Notes: generated from the sequence alone by a model not told the origin. A stretch of DNA of 64,000 nt from Peribacillus sp. FSL E2-0218 (GCF_037992945.1 NZ_CP150304.1:3041501-3105500), one strand, 5' to 3'. Positions 53,650-63,313 are shown, numbered from the stretch's first letter. Numbers and translations are program-made.

Positions 53650-54450
53650 CTATTCAATAATATTTTCCAGACCGTATACAAGTATGTCCAATTTCATGAC
53701 GGTATCTACCGCAAGTTTAACTCCTGACATGAAGGAAGCCCGATTGAAGGAATCATGTCTAATCGTCAATAACTCCCCATCGCTTCCGAAAAGCACCTGT
53801 TGATGAGCGACGAGTCCTGGAAGCCGAACGCTATGGATATGCATGCCGTCTACATTCGCTCCTCTTGCGCCCTGGATGGTTTCCTTCTCGTTAGGATGAC
53901 CTTGCTGCTTCGTTTCCCTAACCGCCGCGATCATATCTGCCGTTTTTGAGGCGGTGCCTGAAGGAGCATCCAGTTTTTGATCATGGTGCATTTCAATGAT
54001 TTCTACATCCGGGAAGTATTTAGCCGCCATTTGGGAAAACTTCATCATCAAAATGGCACCTATCGCGAAGTTTGGTGCAATGATGCAGCCGATACCTTTT
54101 TCCTTTGTCAATGATTCCAGCTTCGTTAAATCTTCCTTGGTAAAGCCGGTCGTCCCCACTACAGGTCTGATGTTGTGCTTCAGTGCGGTCTCGGTATGGT
54201 ACATCCCCACTTCTGGCGTAGTCAAATCAATCAATACGTCTGCTTTCACCGAAGAAAAGCATTCGTTAATATCGGAAAAAACAGGCACATCCATGCCCTG
54301 AAAACCTTCTATGGAGGAAAGGCTTATTCCGTTATGTTTGTGATCGATGACAGCCGCCAATTCAAATTCTTCCGTCCTTTGGACAAGCTTCACCGCTTCA
54401 TTTCCCATTCTGCCGCGCGGACCCGCTACGATTACCTTTACTTTACTCAT
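53650..54450 (-). CDS. dapB: 4-hydroxy-tetrahydrodipicolinate reductase
   Basis: A 266-residue NAD(P)H reductase of lysine and dipicolinate synthesis. The Rossmann loop VAGPRGRMGNEAVK is at the N-terminus, the catalytic HHDQK and KLDAPSGTA near 150-165. The ATG at 54450 with GGAGGGGG nine bases upstream gives the usual length; it overlaps the ypjD stop by eight bases. Confidence 0.95.
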   Translation of the reverse strand: MSKVKVIVAGPRGRMGNEAVKLVQRTEEFELAAVIDHKHNGISLSSIEGFQGMDVPVFSDINECFSSVKADVLIDLTTPEVGMYHTETALKHNIRPVVGTTGFTKEDLTKLESLTKEKGIGCIIAPNFAIGAILMMKFSQMAAKYFPDVEIIEMHHDQKLDAPSGTASKTADMIAAVRETKQQGHPNEKETIQGARGANVDGMHIHSVRLPGLVAHQQVLFGSDGELLTIRHDSFNRASFMSGVKLAVDTVMKLDILVYGLENIIE

Positions 54451-54802
54451 CTTCACTTTCCCCCTCCGTAGTATCTTGTTTTTTTGTCCATCTATCTTTA
54501 TCACGGGTTGTAAACTTATGCATCACCTTATCATGTGAGCTTTGGAGGTCGATCCCTAATGAATTGGCAAAACAAATTAAAACAAAAAGCATGTCGCCCA
54601 ATTCTTCCTCGACCGTGTTCTCTTCCTCCGTTGTTTTCTTCGGTTTTTCACCATGATGATGATTGACCTCCCTCGCCAATTCCCCGAGCTCTTCAGTCAT
54701 GCGAGCGAGCATGGCAAGAGGGCTGAAATAGCCTTCCTTGAATTGTCCTATGTATTGGTCCACCTCAGCCTGCATGTGTTGAATCGTTTTGTGCTTTTCC
54801 AT
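54443..54802 (-). CDS. ypjD: MazG-like nucleotide pyrophosphohydrolase YpjD
   Basis: A 119-residue all-helical NTP pyrophosphohydrolase. The magnesium motif is EELGELARE near 39-47 with EEELGDMLF near 65-73 (ExxE and ExxD). It cleaves NTPs to NMP, probably as house-cleaning. Start at the ATG 54802 after GGGTGAC. First gene in the operon with dapB; transcribed leftward, divergent from ypjC. Confidence 0.88.
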   Translation of the reverse strand: MEKHKTIQHMQAEVDQYIGQFKEGYFSPLAMLARMTEELGELAREVNHHHGEKPKKTTEEENTVEEELGDMLFVLICFANSLGIDLQSSHDKVMHKFTTRDKDRWTKKQDTTEGESEDE

Positions 54803-54971
54803 ATAGTCACCCAATCTCGATTTTCGTTTACAAACTTCATATCTTCTCCATGTTAGCTAAAAGTGAAACAGATGACAACAGATACGTTCGCGAATCAAAA
54901 TTGCCCATAGTTGGCTAATTAGTTATAATAAGTCAATTGATGTTTTACTCAACCGTTTGGAGGTATGGAGA

Positions 54972-55844
54972 ATGCTTTTCGGCTTAAAACTAAAAAATAC
55001 ACTATTCATCCTATTTGGGGCTGGGATCTTTGCCTTTGGCCTCGTGCATTTTAACATGCAAAATAATTTGGCCGAGGGCGGCTTCACCGGTATAACCTTG
55101 ATTATATATCAACTTGTAGGCATAAATCCTTCCTATTCCAATTTGGTTTTGAACATTCCCCTGTTTTTAATCGGTTGGAAATATTTAGGCCGCACCTCCT
55201 TCCTCTATACGCTCATTGGAACGGTAGGCCTCTCGGTATGGCTATGGGTGTTCGAAAAATACCAAATCAACATCGACCTTGGAGGCGATTTGATGCTGGT
55301 CGCGTTGTTTGCAGGGGTCTTTGTAGGCGTCGGCCTTGGCATAATATTCCGGTACGGGGGGACAACGGGAGGCGTCGATATCATTGCCCGTTTTGCACAT
55401 CGCTATTTAGGAATGGGCATGGGCCGGACCATGTTCATCTTTGATGCCGTCGTGATCGGCCTTTCCATCCTCACCTACTTGAACTATCGGCAAGCGATGT
55501 ATACCCTTGTTGCCGTATTTATCGGGGCAAGAGTCATTGACTTCATGCAGGAGGGCGCATATGCAGCCAGAGGTGCGATGATCATCAGTGAAAAGAACCA
55601 GGAAATTGCTGAAAAAATCATGAAAGATATGGAGCGGGGCGTGACAGTCTTACGTGGATATGGTTCATTTACACGGAATGATCGGGAAGTTCTCTATTGC
55701 GTCGTCGCCAAAAATGAGCTGGTCCGTTTAAAAAATGCCATTACATCAGTGGATCCCCATGCCTTCGTATCAGTAAGTGAAGTGCATGATGTATTGGGTG
55801 AGGGCTTCACCCTCGATGAGAATAAGAATCCGATTGAAAGATGA
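54972..55844 (+). CDS. ypjC: YitT-family membrane protein YpjC (DUF161/DUF2179)
   Basis: A 290-residue protein with about five membrane spans in the first 190 residues and a C-terminal cytoplasmic DUF2179 ligand-binding domain (EKIMKDMERGVTVLRGYGSF onwards). The glycine-rich RYGGTTGGVDIIARF is typical of the family. Transport substrate is unknown. The ATG at 54972 follows GGAGG by eight bases; an ATG at 54957 overlaps that site. Same length as the B. subtilis protein. Confidence 0.88.
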   Translation: MLFGLKLKNTLFILFGAGIFAFGLVHFNMQNNLAEGGFTGITLIIYQLVGINPSYSNLVLNIPLFLIGWKYLGRTSFLYTLIGTVGLSVWLWVFEKYQINIDLGGDLMLVALFAGVFVGVGLGIIFRYGGTTGGVDIIARFAHRYLGMGMGRTMFIFDAVVIGLSILTYLNYRQAMYTLVAVFIGARVIDFMQEGAYAARGAMIISEKNQEIAEKIMKDMERGVTVLRGYGSFTRNDREVLYCVVAKNELVRLKNAITSVDPHAFVSVSEVHDVLGEGFTLDENKNPIER

Positions 55845-55916
55845 GTCATCATTCTGAAGGGTTCCCGGAAAAGCTTACTTTCATAACAAGCCGTCTTCGT
55901 CTGTATAAGCGGAAAC

Positions 55917-55950
55917 AAAAAAAGGACGCCATCATATGATGGCGTCCTTT
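55917..55950 (-). terminator. Terminator after the YugP-like protease gene
   Basis: AAAGGACGCCATCAT/ATGATGGCGTCCTTT on the minus strand followed by a T-run; a long perfect palindromic stem with almost no loop. Confidence 0.85.
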
Positions 55951-55955
55951 ACCAA

Positions 55956-56633
55956 TTAATCCTCATCCCTCGTCATGCCTGTATACATGAGCAAAAGGCG
56001 GACCAATTCAAGTACTGCTACAAGAGCGGCAGCAACATACGTCATCGCAGCTGCACTCAATACTTTTTTCGTTTCCCGCTCTTCGTCATTCCGGATGACA
56101 CCAACGGAAACGAGCTGATCCATTGCACGAGACGAAGCATTGAATTCGACCGGCAGTGTAATCACTTGGAATACTACAGCCGCTGCCATGAATACGATCC
56201 CCGCCAGTAGCAACCCTGGAATATGAGCCAACATTCCGACTAAAATCAAGATCCAAGATATGTTGGAACCAAAGTTAGCGACCGGTACCAATGCATGACG
56301 AAATCGCAGGAATGCGTACGCTTCTTTATCCTGGATCGCATGTCCGACTTCATGCGCCGCAACCGCTACCCCTGCAACTGAATGGCCGTGATAGTTGTCT
56401 GTTGATAACCGTACCGTTTTATCTCTTGGATCATAATGGTCAGATAGCATTCCAGGCGTCTCTTCCACCCTGACATTGAACAGTCCATTTTGATCCAAAA
56501 TGGCCCTTGCCGTCTCAGCACCATTCATCCCGGAAGATGCCGGCACTTGGGAATACTTTTTATACGTACTTTTCACTTTCATTTGTGCATAAATCGGGAT
56601 TAAAATGATAATCGCCAAATATATGAAATACAT
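55956..56633 (-). CDS. YugP-type zinc metallopeptidase
   Basis: A 225-residue membrane protease. The zinc site is His94-Glu95-x-x-His98 (AAHEVGHAIQDKE) after an N-terminal span (about 2-18); further spans at about 115-165 and 195-215. It belongs to the neutral zinc metallopeptidase (YugP) family. The substrate is unknown. GGAGGATACC before the ATG supports the start. It converges on ypjC and lies downstream of ypjB. Confidence 0.87.
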   Translation of the reverse strand: MYFIYLAIIILIPIYAQMKVKSTYKKYSQVPASSGMNGAETARAILDQNGLFNVRVEETPGMLSDHYDPRDKTVRLSTDNYHGHSVAGVAVAAHEVGHAIQDKEAYAFLRFRHALVPVANFGSNISWILILVGMLAHIPGLLLAGIVFMAAAVVFQVITLPVEFNASSRAMDQLVSVGVIRNDEERETKKVLSAAAMTYVAAALVAVLELVRLLLMYTGMTRDED

Positions 56634-56718
56634 GGTATCCTCCTATAACTATAATTACTCTTAATTCTATGGATAGAAGACACCCCTGTCAAATATAGTG
56701 TTCTCTTCCCTTTCGTTT

Positions 56719-57504
56719 TTAATCATTATGTTGTTTTCTTGGTTTTTCCCGGTCTCCTTTATATTTTCTCCAGCCGACATAAGAAAGGGTCATGATGATG
56801 ATGCTGCCTGTAGATATGATGACCCACCAAAGCGAAGGATCGGTATCATCTTCCCCCATATCTTCAAAAATGGAGGTTAGCTCGGTTTGTAAAGCGTCCA
56901 ACTCCTTTTGACTTTCACCATCATTGATCACTTCCGGTCTGTACTGGTTAATGTATTGAATCCGAGTGTCCAATTGCTGCATCGTTTCCTTGGAAAGGTC
57001 CACTTTCAAGCTGGGATAGATCATTTCATATTGTGAAAGGAATAAGTTCAACTGGCTATTGAATGTAATCGCGTCTTGTTTGATGGCGGCATTCTTCGTC
57101 TGCTGGAAAGAACTCATCATCTGATCCTCCATCTCTGTCCAAAGGGGCTGATGTGTTGACTTGACCGCATCAACGACAAGGCGGAATTTCGTCACAGAAT
57201 TAACCTTTTCGGAATCTCCCTTATTCATATCCTTTATCGTCATCAACGCCTCATTATGAGCTACAGTGATAATCCGAAGTTCGTCCATGTCAAGAATCTG
57301 CTCTTTCGCTGTCTCCTTTAAAAACCGGTCAGAAAAATACGTCAGCATCTTTTCCGAATCTCCATATCGCTTCAACTTGGTCATTTCCAACGCTCTATCG
57401 GAAATGTTATCCAATTGCTCCAAACTTGAAGAGGATTCTGCATAGACAGGGAAATGTAAGACGACAAATAAAACAGCAATGGTTAATATGGATTTTTTTA
57501 ACAT
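56719..57504 (-). CDS. ypjB: Sporulation protein YpjB
   Basis: A 261-residue protein with a signal peptide (about 1-22), a long helical outer region and a C-terminal span near 228-246 followed by a basic tail. It matches the YpjB family, annotated as sporulation-related in B. subtilis, function unclear. GAGGAGGGACGAGTAGC upstream supports the ATG. It lies after the ypjA terminator and so has its own promoter. Confidence 0.85.
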   Translation of the reverse strand: MLKKSILTIAVLFVVLHFPVYAESSSSLEQLDNISDRALEMTKLKRYGDSEKMLTYFSDRFLKETAKEQILDMDELRIITVAHNEALMTIKDMNKGDSEKVNSVTKFRLVVDAVKSTHQPLWTEMEDQMMSSFQQTKNAAIKQDAITFNSQLNLFLSQYEMIYPSLKVDLSKETMQQLDTRIQYINQYRPEVINDGESQKELDALQTELTSIFEDMGEDDTDPSLWWVIISTGSIIIMTLSYVGWRKYKGDREKPRKQHND

Positions 57505-57576
57505 GCTACTCGTCCCTCCTCATATCTCTACTAAAACGATATGAAACAATAAAGATGAGTAGACCTTGTTCCACAT

Positions 57577-57623
57577 AAAAAAGTTAACCCCGCCTTTACA
57601 AAACCTGTAAGCGAGGTTAACTT
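57577..57623 (-). terminator. Terminator after ypjA
   Basis: AAGTTAACC(CCGC) pairs with (GCGA)GGTTAACTT, followed by TTTTTTATG on the minus strand. Confidence 0.8.
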
Positions 57624-57625
57624 TT

Positions 57626-58222
57626 CTAATGGATGAAAGAAAGTGTGATTCTGTTTTTCCTATACCCGAAGTACCAACCGACAAAGATGGAAAGGATACT
57701 GAGCCAAAAAGTAAAGTAGCCGATTTCATTCATATACATCAATAAGTCACGGTAGATCGGCATCATTTCAAACACATAATCGATTATGTCATTATGTATC
57801 GTCCAAATTCCGGCGACAACCAAATGCCAAGGCTTTATCCGGTAAAATGGCGCATATAATATCCCTTGAATCGCCATGCCCAAATGGGAAGCCATTAACA
57901 TATACCCTTCCCATGGCAAAGTACCCGTTGTCACAAGCGTCATTACATTCATGACAACTGCCCAGATGCCATATTTGAATAGCGTAATGATGGCCAAAGC
58001 TTCCATTAATCCGAAATTTCTTTTTAAAAGGAAGCCCCATAGTACAAAAACGAAAAACAAGCTGGCTGTCGGGCTATCCGGTACGAAGGCCAAAAATATG
58101 CCTGGTGTGTTCTCCAATTGCCCCCCATACCAATAATACCCAAATGCCGTACCAAGAATATTTATGACGAATAATAAAACAAGCATTTGCCGGCTGGCAA
58201 GCCAACCATATATAACATTCAT
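57626..58222 (-). CDS. ypjA: YpjA, DUF1405 membrane protein
   Basis: A 198-residue protein with six or so membrane spans, beginning MNVIYGWLASRQMLVLLFV. It fits the DUF1405 family in length and in GGQLENTPGIFLAFVPDSPTASL. No function is known. AGAGG eight bases before the ATG at 58222 decides the start. In B. subtilis it lies next to qcrC as here. Confidence 0.85.
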   Translation of the reverse strand: MNVIYGWLASRQMLVLLFVINILGTAFGYYWYGGQLENTPGIFLAFVPDSPTASLFFVFVLWGFLLKRNFGLMEALAIITLFKYGIWAVVMNVMTLVTTGTLPWEGYMLMASHLGMAIQGILYAPFYRIKPWHLVVAGIWTIHNDIIDYVFEMMPIYRDLLMYMNEIGYFTFWLSILSIFVGWYFGYRKNRITLSFIH

Positions 58223-58330
58223 TCCGTTAACCTCTCTTACCTCTTCAATTATTCTCATTTTACAGGTCTTGATCGTGAAAACCAAGAATTGATTTCAATT
58301 TCTTTTCATATTCACTTGCATTTACCAATA

Positions 58331-58357
58331 AAAAAGCCGACAACATGAGTTGTCAGC
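58331..58357 (-). terminator. Terminator after qcrABC
   Basis: GCTGACAACTCATGTTGTCGGC followed by TTTTTTATTGG on the minus strand. Confidence 0.82.
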
Positions 58358-58394
58358 TATCCTTTCAGCTTTTGAAGAAACTGGGCAGGATTCC

Positions 58395-59162
58395 TTATTT
58401 TGCTGATAATCCAGATACGAATTCAGCTAATGTGTCCAATTCTTTATCTGAACCCTTAAACATGCCAGCTGGCATCGCACCTTGTCCTTTGCGGGCGATT
58501 TTAGCGATTTCTTCCGGCTTTAAACCAGTGTCAATCAAGCTTGGCGCTCCAGCCCCGCCAGTTAACTCAGCGCCATGGCAACTAATGCAGCCATTGGAAT
58601 CCATCAGTTTATATCCATCACTATCTTTATCGATGTCTGCACCCTCTACGATTGCCCCTTGCTTCTTGGAGGCTTCCCAATCATGATGGGCAGCGGACTC
58701 CCAGGTTAAATAAAATACACCGGCAATTGCCAAAAGCATGAAGCCCACAGCAAACGGACGTTTTGCTGGACTCCTCTCTGGACCACGGTCTAAAAAAGGC
58801 GCCAGGAGCAATGCCCCGAAAGCCAAACCAGGAATGACAAGAGCCCCTATTGCATTGTAAGGACCTGAGGCATACGTATACTTAAGTAATTGGTAAAGGA
58901 ATAGGAAATACCAGTCAGGAAGCGGGATATACGCTGTATCCGTCGGATCTGCTATCCTTTCCAATGGAGATGGATGTGCAATTGTCAGACATAGGTAGCC
59001 AACAAGGAACACAGCCCCGACCATCCATTCCTTTAAAAGGAAATTAGGCCAAAATGCTTCAGTTTTACCAGGATATTCTGAATAATCTTTCGGAATATTC
59101 GGTTTACGGTTCGCAGAGATACGCGAGTCACCTACGAATTTCATACCTTTCCCACGATGCAT
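58395..59162 (-). CDS. qcrC: Menaquinol:cytochrome c reductase, cytochrome b/c subunit
   Basis: A 255-residue subunit in which a subunit-IV-like membrane part (three spans, about 45-160) is fused to a C-terminal cytochrome c with heme site Cys192-x-x-Cys195-His196 and a methionine axial ligand near 230 (PAGMFKG). It carries electrons from the bc complex to cytochrome c oxidase. Third gene of qcrA-qcrB-qcrC; the fusion is normal in Bacillus. Confidence 0.95.
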   Translation of the reverse strand: MHRGKGMKFVGDSRISANRKPNIPKDYSEYPGKTEAFWPNFLLKEWMVGAVFLVGYLCLTIAHPSPLERIADPTDTAYIPLPDWYFLFLYQLLKYTYASGPYNAIGALVIPGLAFGALLLAPFLDRGPERSPAKRPFAVGFMLLAIAGVFYLTWESAAHHDWEASKKQGAIVEGADIDKDSDGYKLMDSNGCISCHGAELTGGAGAPSLIDTGLKPEEIAKIARKGQGAMPAGMFKGSDKELDTLAEFVSGLSAK

Positions 59163-59218
59163 TGAACAATTCCCCTCCTTTATGAAAAGGTTTTTTTGGT
59201 TATTGGTTCATAATTCTA

Positions 59219-59893
59219 TTAAAGTGGACCTGAAATACCTTGTTTTCGGATCATTAGGAAATGAGCCGCCAGTAAAGCAAATAATGCTGCAGGCAGGAAG
59301 AATACATGAATGGCGAAGAATCGTGTCAGTGTCTGTGCTCCAACGACGGTTGGATCTCCTGCGATCAAGGCCCTGAGTGCCGGACCCATTAACGGTACCG
59401 AATCGACAATTGTCAAAGTAACTTTCGTCGCAAATAGCGCTTTCATATCCCATGGCAGTAAATAACCAGTCAATCCTAATGCCAGCATGATGAAGAAAAT
59501 CAATACGCCGACCATCCAGTTCAATTCACGCGGTTTTTTGTAAGCTCCCTGGAAGAAGACACGAAGAGTATGTAAAAACATCATAACAATGACCAGACTT
59601 GCTCCCCAGTGATGCATTCCACGGACAATTTGACCGAAGGCCACTTCATTTTGTAAATAATAAACAGATTCCCAAGCGTTTTTAATGTCCGGGACATAGT
59701 ACATCGTCAAGAACATGCCTGATAAGATTTGGATGACCGTGATGAAGAATGTTAACCCACCAAAACAATATACGAATGCGGAAAAATGATGTGCGGGGTT
59801 AACATGTTCAGGAACCTCATGGTCAGCAATATCCCGCCATAACGGCGTAATGTCTAAACGCTCGTCCACCCAGTCATATAACTTTGTTAACAA
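59219..59893 (-). CDS. qcrB: Menaquinol:cytochrome c reductase, cytochrome b subunit
   Basis: A 224-residue cytochrome b6-type protein with four spans. Heme histidines are in HHFSAFVYCFGG, MHHWGASLVIVMMFLHTLRVF and the last span RFFAIHVFFLP. It oxidises menaquinol. Three bases separate it from qcrA, so translation is coupled. Confidence 0.95.
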   Translation of the reverse strand: MLTKLYDWVDERLDITPLWRDIADHEVPEHVNPAHHFSAFVYCFGGLTFFITVIQILSGMFLTMYYVPDIKNAWESVYYLQNEVAFGQIVRGMHHWGASLVIVMMFLHTLRVFFQGAYKKPRELNWMVGVLIFFIMLALGLTGYLLPWDMKALFATKVTLTIVDSVPLMGPALRALIAGDPTVVGAQTLTRFFAIHVFFLPAALFALLAAHFLMIRKQGISGPL

Positions 59894-59896
59894 TGT

Positions 59897-60403
59897 TTAC
59901 GCCTCCCCGTGCGGTTTTAGTCGACCCAAGTAAAGAATTCCATCTTTTTCTTTCGTTTCATAGACATCCAAAGGTTTAACCGGAGGTGTCCCTTTCACGT
60001 TCACTCCATCTTTCGTATACCTGCCGTAATGGCAAGGACAGAAAAATTGATTCGGATTAGACTTATCCGTATTCCATGCTACCGTACAGCCTAAATGCTT
60101 ACAGATTGGAGATAAAGCAATGATTTTACCATCATCCATTTTGTAAACCCAAGCTGTATTCGTTTCTTCGGACTCATACCACCCATCGACCTGCTTAAAA
60201 CTAAAGTCAACACGAGTCGGTTCGGCAGTCAGTTCGCTTACCTTCTGCTTGGTTGCAACGAAATCCCCGCCTTTATCTGCAGATAATACAGGATCGATCG
60301 CAAACCTTACCATCGGCATCAACATACCGGCCGCCATAAATCCACCAACGCCAGTCAGTGTGTAATTAAGGAATTGACGTCGTGAAACATTATGCTTGCT
60401 CAT
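59897..60403 (-). CDS. qcrA: Menaquinol:cytochrome c reductase, Rieske iron-sulfur subunit
   Basis: A 168-residue Rieske protein. An N-terminal twin-arginine-like sequence SRRQFLNYTLTG and span (about 8-37) suggests Tat-dependent insertion; the 2Fe-2S ligands are Cys101/His103 and Cys122/His125, with Cys106 and Cys124 forming the disulfide. First gene of the operon; preceded by a SigA-like promoter. Confidence 0.95.
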   Translation of the reverse strand: MSKHNVSRRQFLNYTLTGVGGFMAAGMLMPMVRFAIDPVLSADKGGDFVATKQKVSELTAEPTRVDFSFKQVDGWYESEETNTAWVYKMDDGKIIALSPICKHLGCTVAWNTDKSNPNQFFCPCHYGRYTKDGVNVKGTPPVKPLDVYETKEKDGILYLGRLKPHGEA

Positions 60404-60482
60404 GCGTTTTCCCCCCCTCTATTACTATACTGAGAGCCCAAAGGACCAATAAATAGCAACACTATAAAACTAGGACATTTCC

Positions 60483-60511
60483 ATGATATCTCAATAATTT
60501 ACCAAGGTCAA
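60483..60511 (-). promoter_or_regulatory. Promoter of qcrABC
   Basis: On the minus strand TTGACC (60506-60511), 17 bases, TATCAT (60483-60488), about 80 bases before the qcrA start. Confidence 0.65.
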
Positions 60512-60563
60512 TATTTGTAAAACCCAAAAGGTGGCAACTATGTGTCAAATTATGCGAAAAATC

Positions 60564-61025
60564 CTACTTTTTTTCATTTTTCCAATTATAAGTGAAAATA
60601 TCAAGGATTTGGAGAACCTGTTGATTGATCATACCCCTGGCTTGTTCATTTTCCAGACTTTCCAATGGTATGGCCGGGATCCATAGTAAGTTATTTTCCA
60701 ATTCCCGTTCATCCTTCTTCCACTCATAATCCGATGTTAGAAAAAAAATATGCTTGATATCATTTTCCTTCAGTTCAGTTGCCCAATGCTTCAAACGTTC
60801 CACCTTATCCATTTCATTGCTTATATAATGAAAGGATGGCATCAGCAGGATCCGCCCCTTCATTTGTTTTTCAATTTCCAAGCTTAAAATGGTAAGAAAT
60901 TCATTCATCGAGCCCGTTTGCTTCATTTGGCCTCCAAAAGAAAGGGGAACCAATGGAATCAAAACGGTATCCACATATTCCTTTGACTGACTATACATAT
61001 CAAGTTCTTTTGCTGTCCATCTCAT
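60564..61025 (-). CDS. ypiF: YpiF (DUF2487)
   Basis: A 153-residue soluble protein beginning MRWTAKELDMYSQSKEYVDTVLIPLVPL. It fits the DUF2487 family. No motif of known activity. It sits upstream of qcrA as in B. subtilis. No terminator separates it cleanly from the qcr promoter region. Confidence 0.82.
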   Translation of the reverse strand: MRWTAKELDMYSQSKEYVDTVLIPLVPLSFGGQMKQTGSMNEFLTILSLEIEKQMKGRILLMPSFHYISNEMDKVERLKHWATELKENDIKHIFFLTSDYEWKKDERELENNLLWIPAIPLESLENEQARGMINQQVLQILDIFTYNWKNEKK

Positions 61026-61388
61026 ACTTTCTCTTCACTCCCGACTTTTCGAATCAACTCCTTATCATTTTACCATGCTTTTTATGTCATCTTTACCATA
61101 TACCCATAGTCTTTACAAAAATGTGGATTTTATCTATATTTTATGAAAAAACTATCCTGAAAACGGAAAGGTTTTCTTGTATACAATTCTTAAGTTCATT
61201 TAAAATTTCACTGTTTCTTTTCGGTGCAAGCACTCGCCTATTCAAAGATGGTCAATCCGTCCCTTTTTTCACTTTTTTCGTACCCTCGCAGGTTTATTCG
61301 TCCGGTTCTTCACTTTTTTCGTCCAATCACAAATGATAAAGTACATTTAACAGTTTTTGTTAAAGCGCTATTGAAGCCAATAAAAATC
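61026..61388. other. Intergenic stretch upstream of ypiF
   Basis: About 360 bases. On the minus strand two near-copies of a GACGAAAAAAGTGAA unit occur near 61261-61325. A possible promoter TTGTAA-17-TAAAGA precedes ypiF. No gene. Confidence 0.45.
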
Positions 61389-61427
61389 AAAAGGGTCCCG
61401 GAATGAATACATCCCGGAACCCTTTTG
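61389..61427. terminator. Terminator after ypiB
   Basis: AAAAGGGT(T/C)CCGGGATG stem with CATTCCGGGACCCTTTT, close to symmetrical; serves ypiB on the minus strand. Confidence 0.85.
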
Positions 61428-61448
61428 CCTACAGTCTGAAACCTTATG

Positions 61449-62000
61449 TCAGCCAAGCACTTTCAATTGATTCAATTGTTCAGTCAGGCTCTTGAATGCT
61501 TGTTCATCATGCTTATCCAATGCCTCATCGATTTCCTTCAGCAGGCGGTCCCTTTGAAAATAGAGCATGCTTTTTTCTAAAAATTGTTCTGCCAGCAACT
61601 GATCTTTTTCATTGGATGCCGTCGATTTTGGCATGAATGGGTTTTGCTCCAAAACTGCTGCATATTGGTAGGAAGAGTAAGCCGATTTGAAATTGAGTTG
61701 GATATAAATATCTTCATCCCGGTTCAATCGAATATCGTGAAAGGATTTCTCTGCATCGGTCGTCATGATATTGGACTTATAAAACCGGAATGGGACCTCT
61801 TCCACACAATGTGTCGACATAATGAGTCCACGAGGGCAATATTGGGCATTTTCCACGAAATGAACTTTTTTCATCAGTTGATCATGACTCATTAAATAAT
61901 TCAATATCCAAACGCATTCTCTTCGTTTAAGTTGATAATGATTTAAAAACCACCGAATAAAATCCTTCTTCTCATTCACAGAAACAGGGGCAGCCACCAT
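61449..62000 (-). CDS. ypiB: YpiB, UPF0302 family with IDEAL domain
   Basis: A 183-residue soluble protein. The main part (1-about 135) is the UPF0302 fold; the end KEIDEALDKHDEQAFKSLTEQLNQL is an IDEAL motif. The function is unknown. AGGAGGGAATTC precedes the ATG. It follows ypiA by 41 bases, the two likely co-transcribed. Confidence 0.88.
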   Translation of the reverse strand: MVAAPVSVNEKKDFIRWFLNHYQLKRRECVWILNYLMSHDQLMKKVHFVENAQYCPRGLIMSTHCVEEVPFRFYKSNIMTTDAEKSFHDIRLNRDEDIYIQLNFKSAYSSYQYAAVLEQNPFMPKSTASNEKDQLLAEQFLEKSMLYFQRDRLLKEIDEALDKHDEQAFKSLTEQLNQLKVLG

Positions 62001-62041
62001 GAATTCCCTCCTCTGTCTTGATTTAGTTTGGTTACGCTTGC

Positions 62042-63313
62042 TTACGATTCATCCGAGCCTTCACCAAGCCGCTCCAAAATCATGGCATACTCATCATTCG
62101 CCGGGTTAATCTCAAGCAGCTTATTAAATACTTCTCTAGATGTGGCTCTGTCTCCTTCTTCGATTAAAAAGAAACCATAGTCTTCGAGGAAATCTTGATT
62201 GTTCTTGAATGAATTATATGCATTATGATAGCTGGTTAATGACTCTTTAAATTGTTCGGTGTGCTGGTAAGATACGGCGGCTATCCATTCAAACTGAGGA
62301 TCATCCTCTCCGTATCTCCTCACTTCTCCGATGCACTCCAAGATATCTTCATACCTTTCCTGATGCATATACAATTTCAAGAGGGTAAGCGCCGCTTCCA
62401 GGTAGCCTGGATCAAGGGCAAGAGCTTGTTTAAATAGATTTTCCGCTTCTTCATCGAGTCCGCTTTTCAATGCTATTTTTCCGCCGAAGAAATAAAGCTC
62501 CTTATTGAATTCATCAGCCTTGATTCCTTCTTTGACCGTTTTCAAGGCATTTTCCAAATCCTCCAGATGCTCATAACTCTTTGCCAAGTATAAATACAAG
62601 GAATGATATTCATGATCCAATTCTTTCAGCTCGATAAATTTACGGACGGCCGTCTCATAAAGACCTGCTTGGAAAGCTGTAAATGCATACTCGAATAATG
62701 TATTGATTTCAAGTCCATCCTCCAAGGCTTTTTCAAAATGCGGCAGGGCTTCCTCGAATTTACCTGAGCTGCTTAATGCTTCAGCAAGCCGCTGATGTAC
62801 ATTGACTCCGGATATTTCCTGTTCATGTTCCAATACCTTTATGTAATTTGCAATGGCTTCCTGATCCCTGCCTTGATGGAAAAACAGTTCACCAAGCGCA
62901 AAATCAATGATGATCTCATCAGGCAGTATTTCCTTGGCTTTCAGTAATTTTCTTTCACTGACCTCATCCATTCCCTGTAATTGGTAAAGGTCCGCTTCCA
63001 AAAGCAAAGCACTTGGATATACCTCATCATCTGCACGTACTCTTTCAAGCATCAACATCGCTTCATCTTCCTGGTCCATGTCAATCAAGATTTCAGCCAA
63101 TGAAACCATCAATTCCCCTTCATCAGGATAGAGTTCAAGGAGATGTTCGAAAAGGTCTTTCGCCTCCTCCACAAAACCAAGCTGAAGCATTTCTTCGGCC
63201 AGCAGCAAAATGTCCTCCGCTGACTCCGATGATTTAATTCGATTTATATGTTTAAGAGCTTCTGTTAATTCCCCTTTTTTTAAATGTTGGATTACTTGTT
63301 CCACTGTGTTCAT
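62042..63313 (-). CDS. ypiA: YpiA, TPR protein
   Basis: A 423-residue protein composed of about ten tetratricopeptide repeats from end to end, for example LFEYAFTAFQAGLYETAVRKFIEL and LYFFGGKIALKSGLDEEAENLFKQALALDPG. It is soluble and acidic. TPR arrays bind other proteins; the partner is not known. AAGGAAGGAATTCGCA precedes the ATG. It lies between aroA and ypiB as in B. subtilis. Confidence 0.9.
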   Translation of the reverse strand: MNTVEQVIQHLKKGELTEALKHINRIKSSESAEDILLLAEEMLQLGFVEEAKDLFEHLLELYPDEGELMVSLAEILIDMDQEDEAMLMLERVRADDEVYPSALLLEADLYQLQGMDEVSERKLLKAKEILPDEIIIDFALGELFFHQGRDQEAIANYIKVLEHEQEISGVNVHQRLAEALSSSGKFEEALPHFEKALEDGLEINTLFEYAFTAFQAGLYETAVRKFIELKELDHEYHSLYLYLAKSYEHLEDLENALKTVKEGIKADEFNKELYFFGGKIALKSGLDEEAENLFKQALALDPGYLEAALTLLKLYMHQERYEDILECIGEVRRYGEDDPQFEWIAAVSYQHTEQFKESLTSYHNAYNSFKNNQDFLEDYGFFLIEEGDRATSREVFNKLLEINPANDEYAMILERLGEGSDES

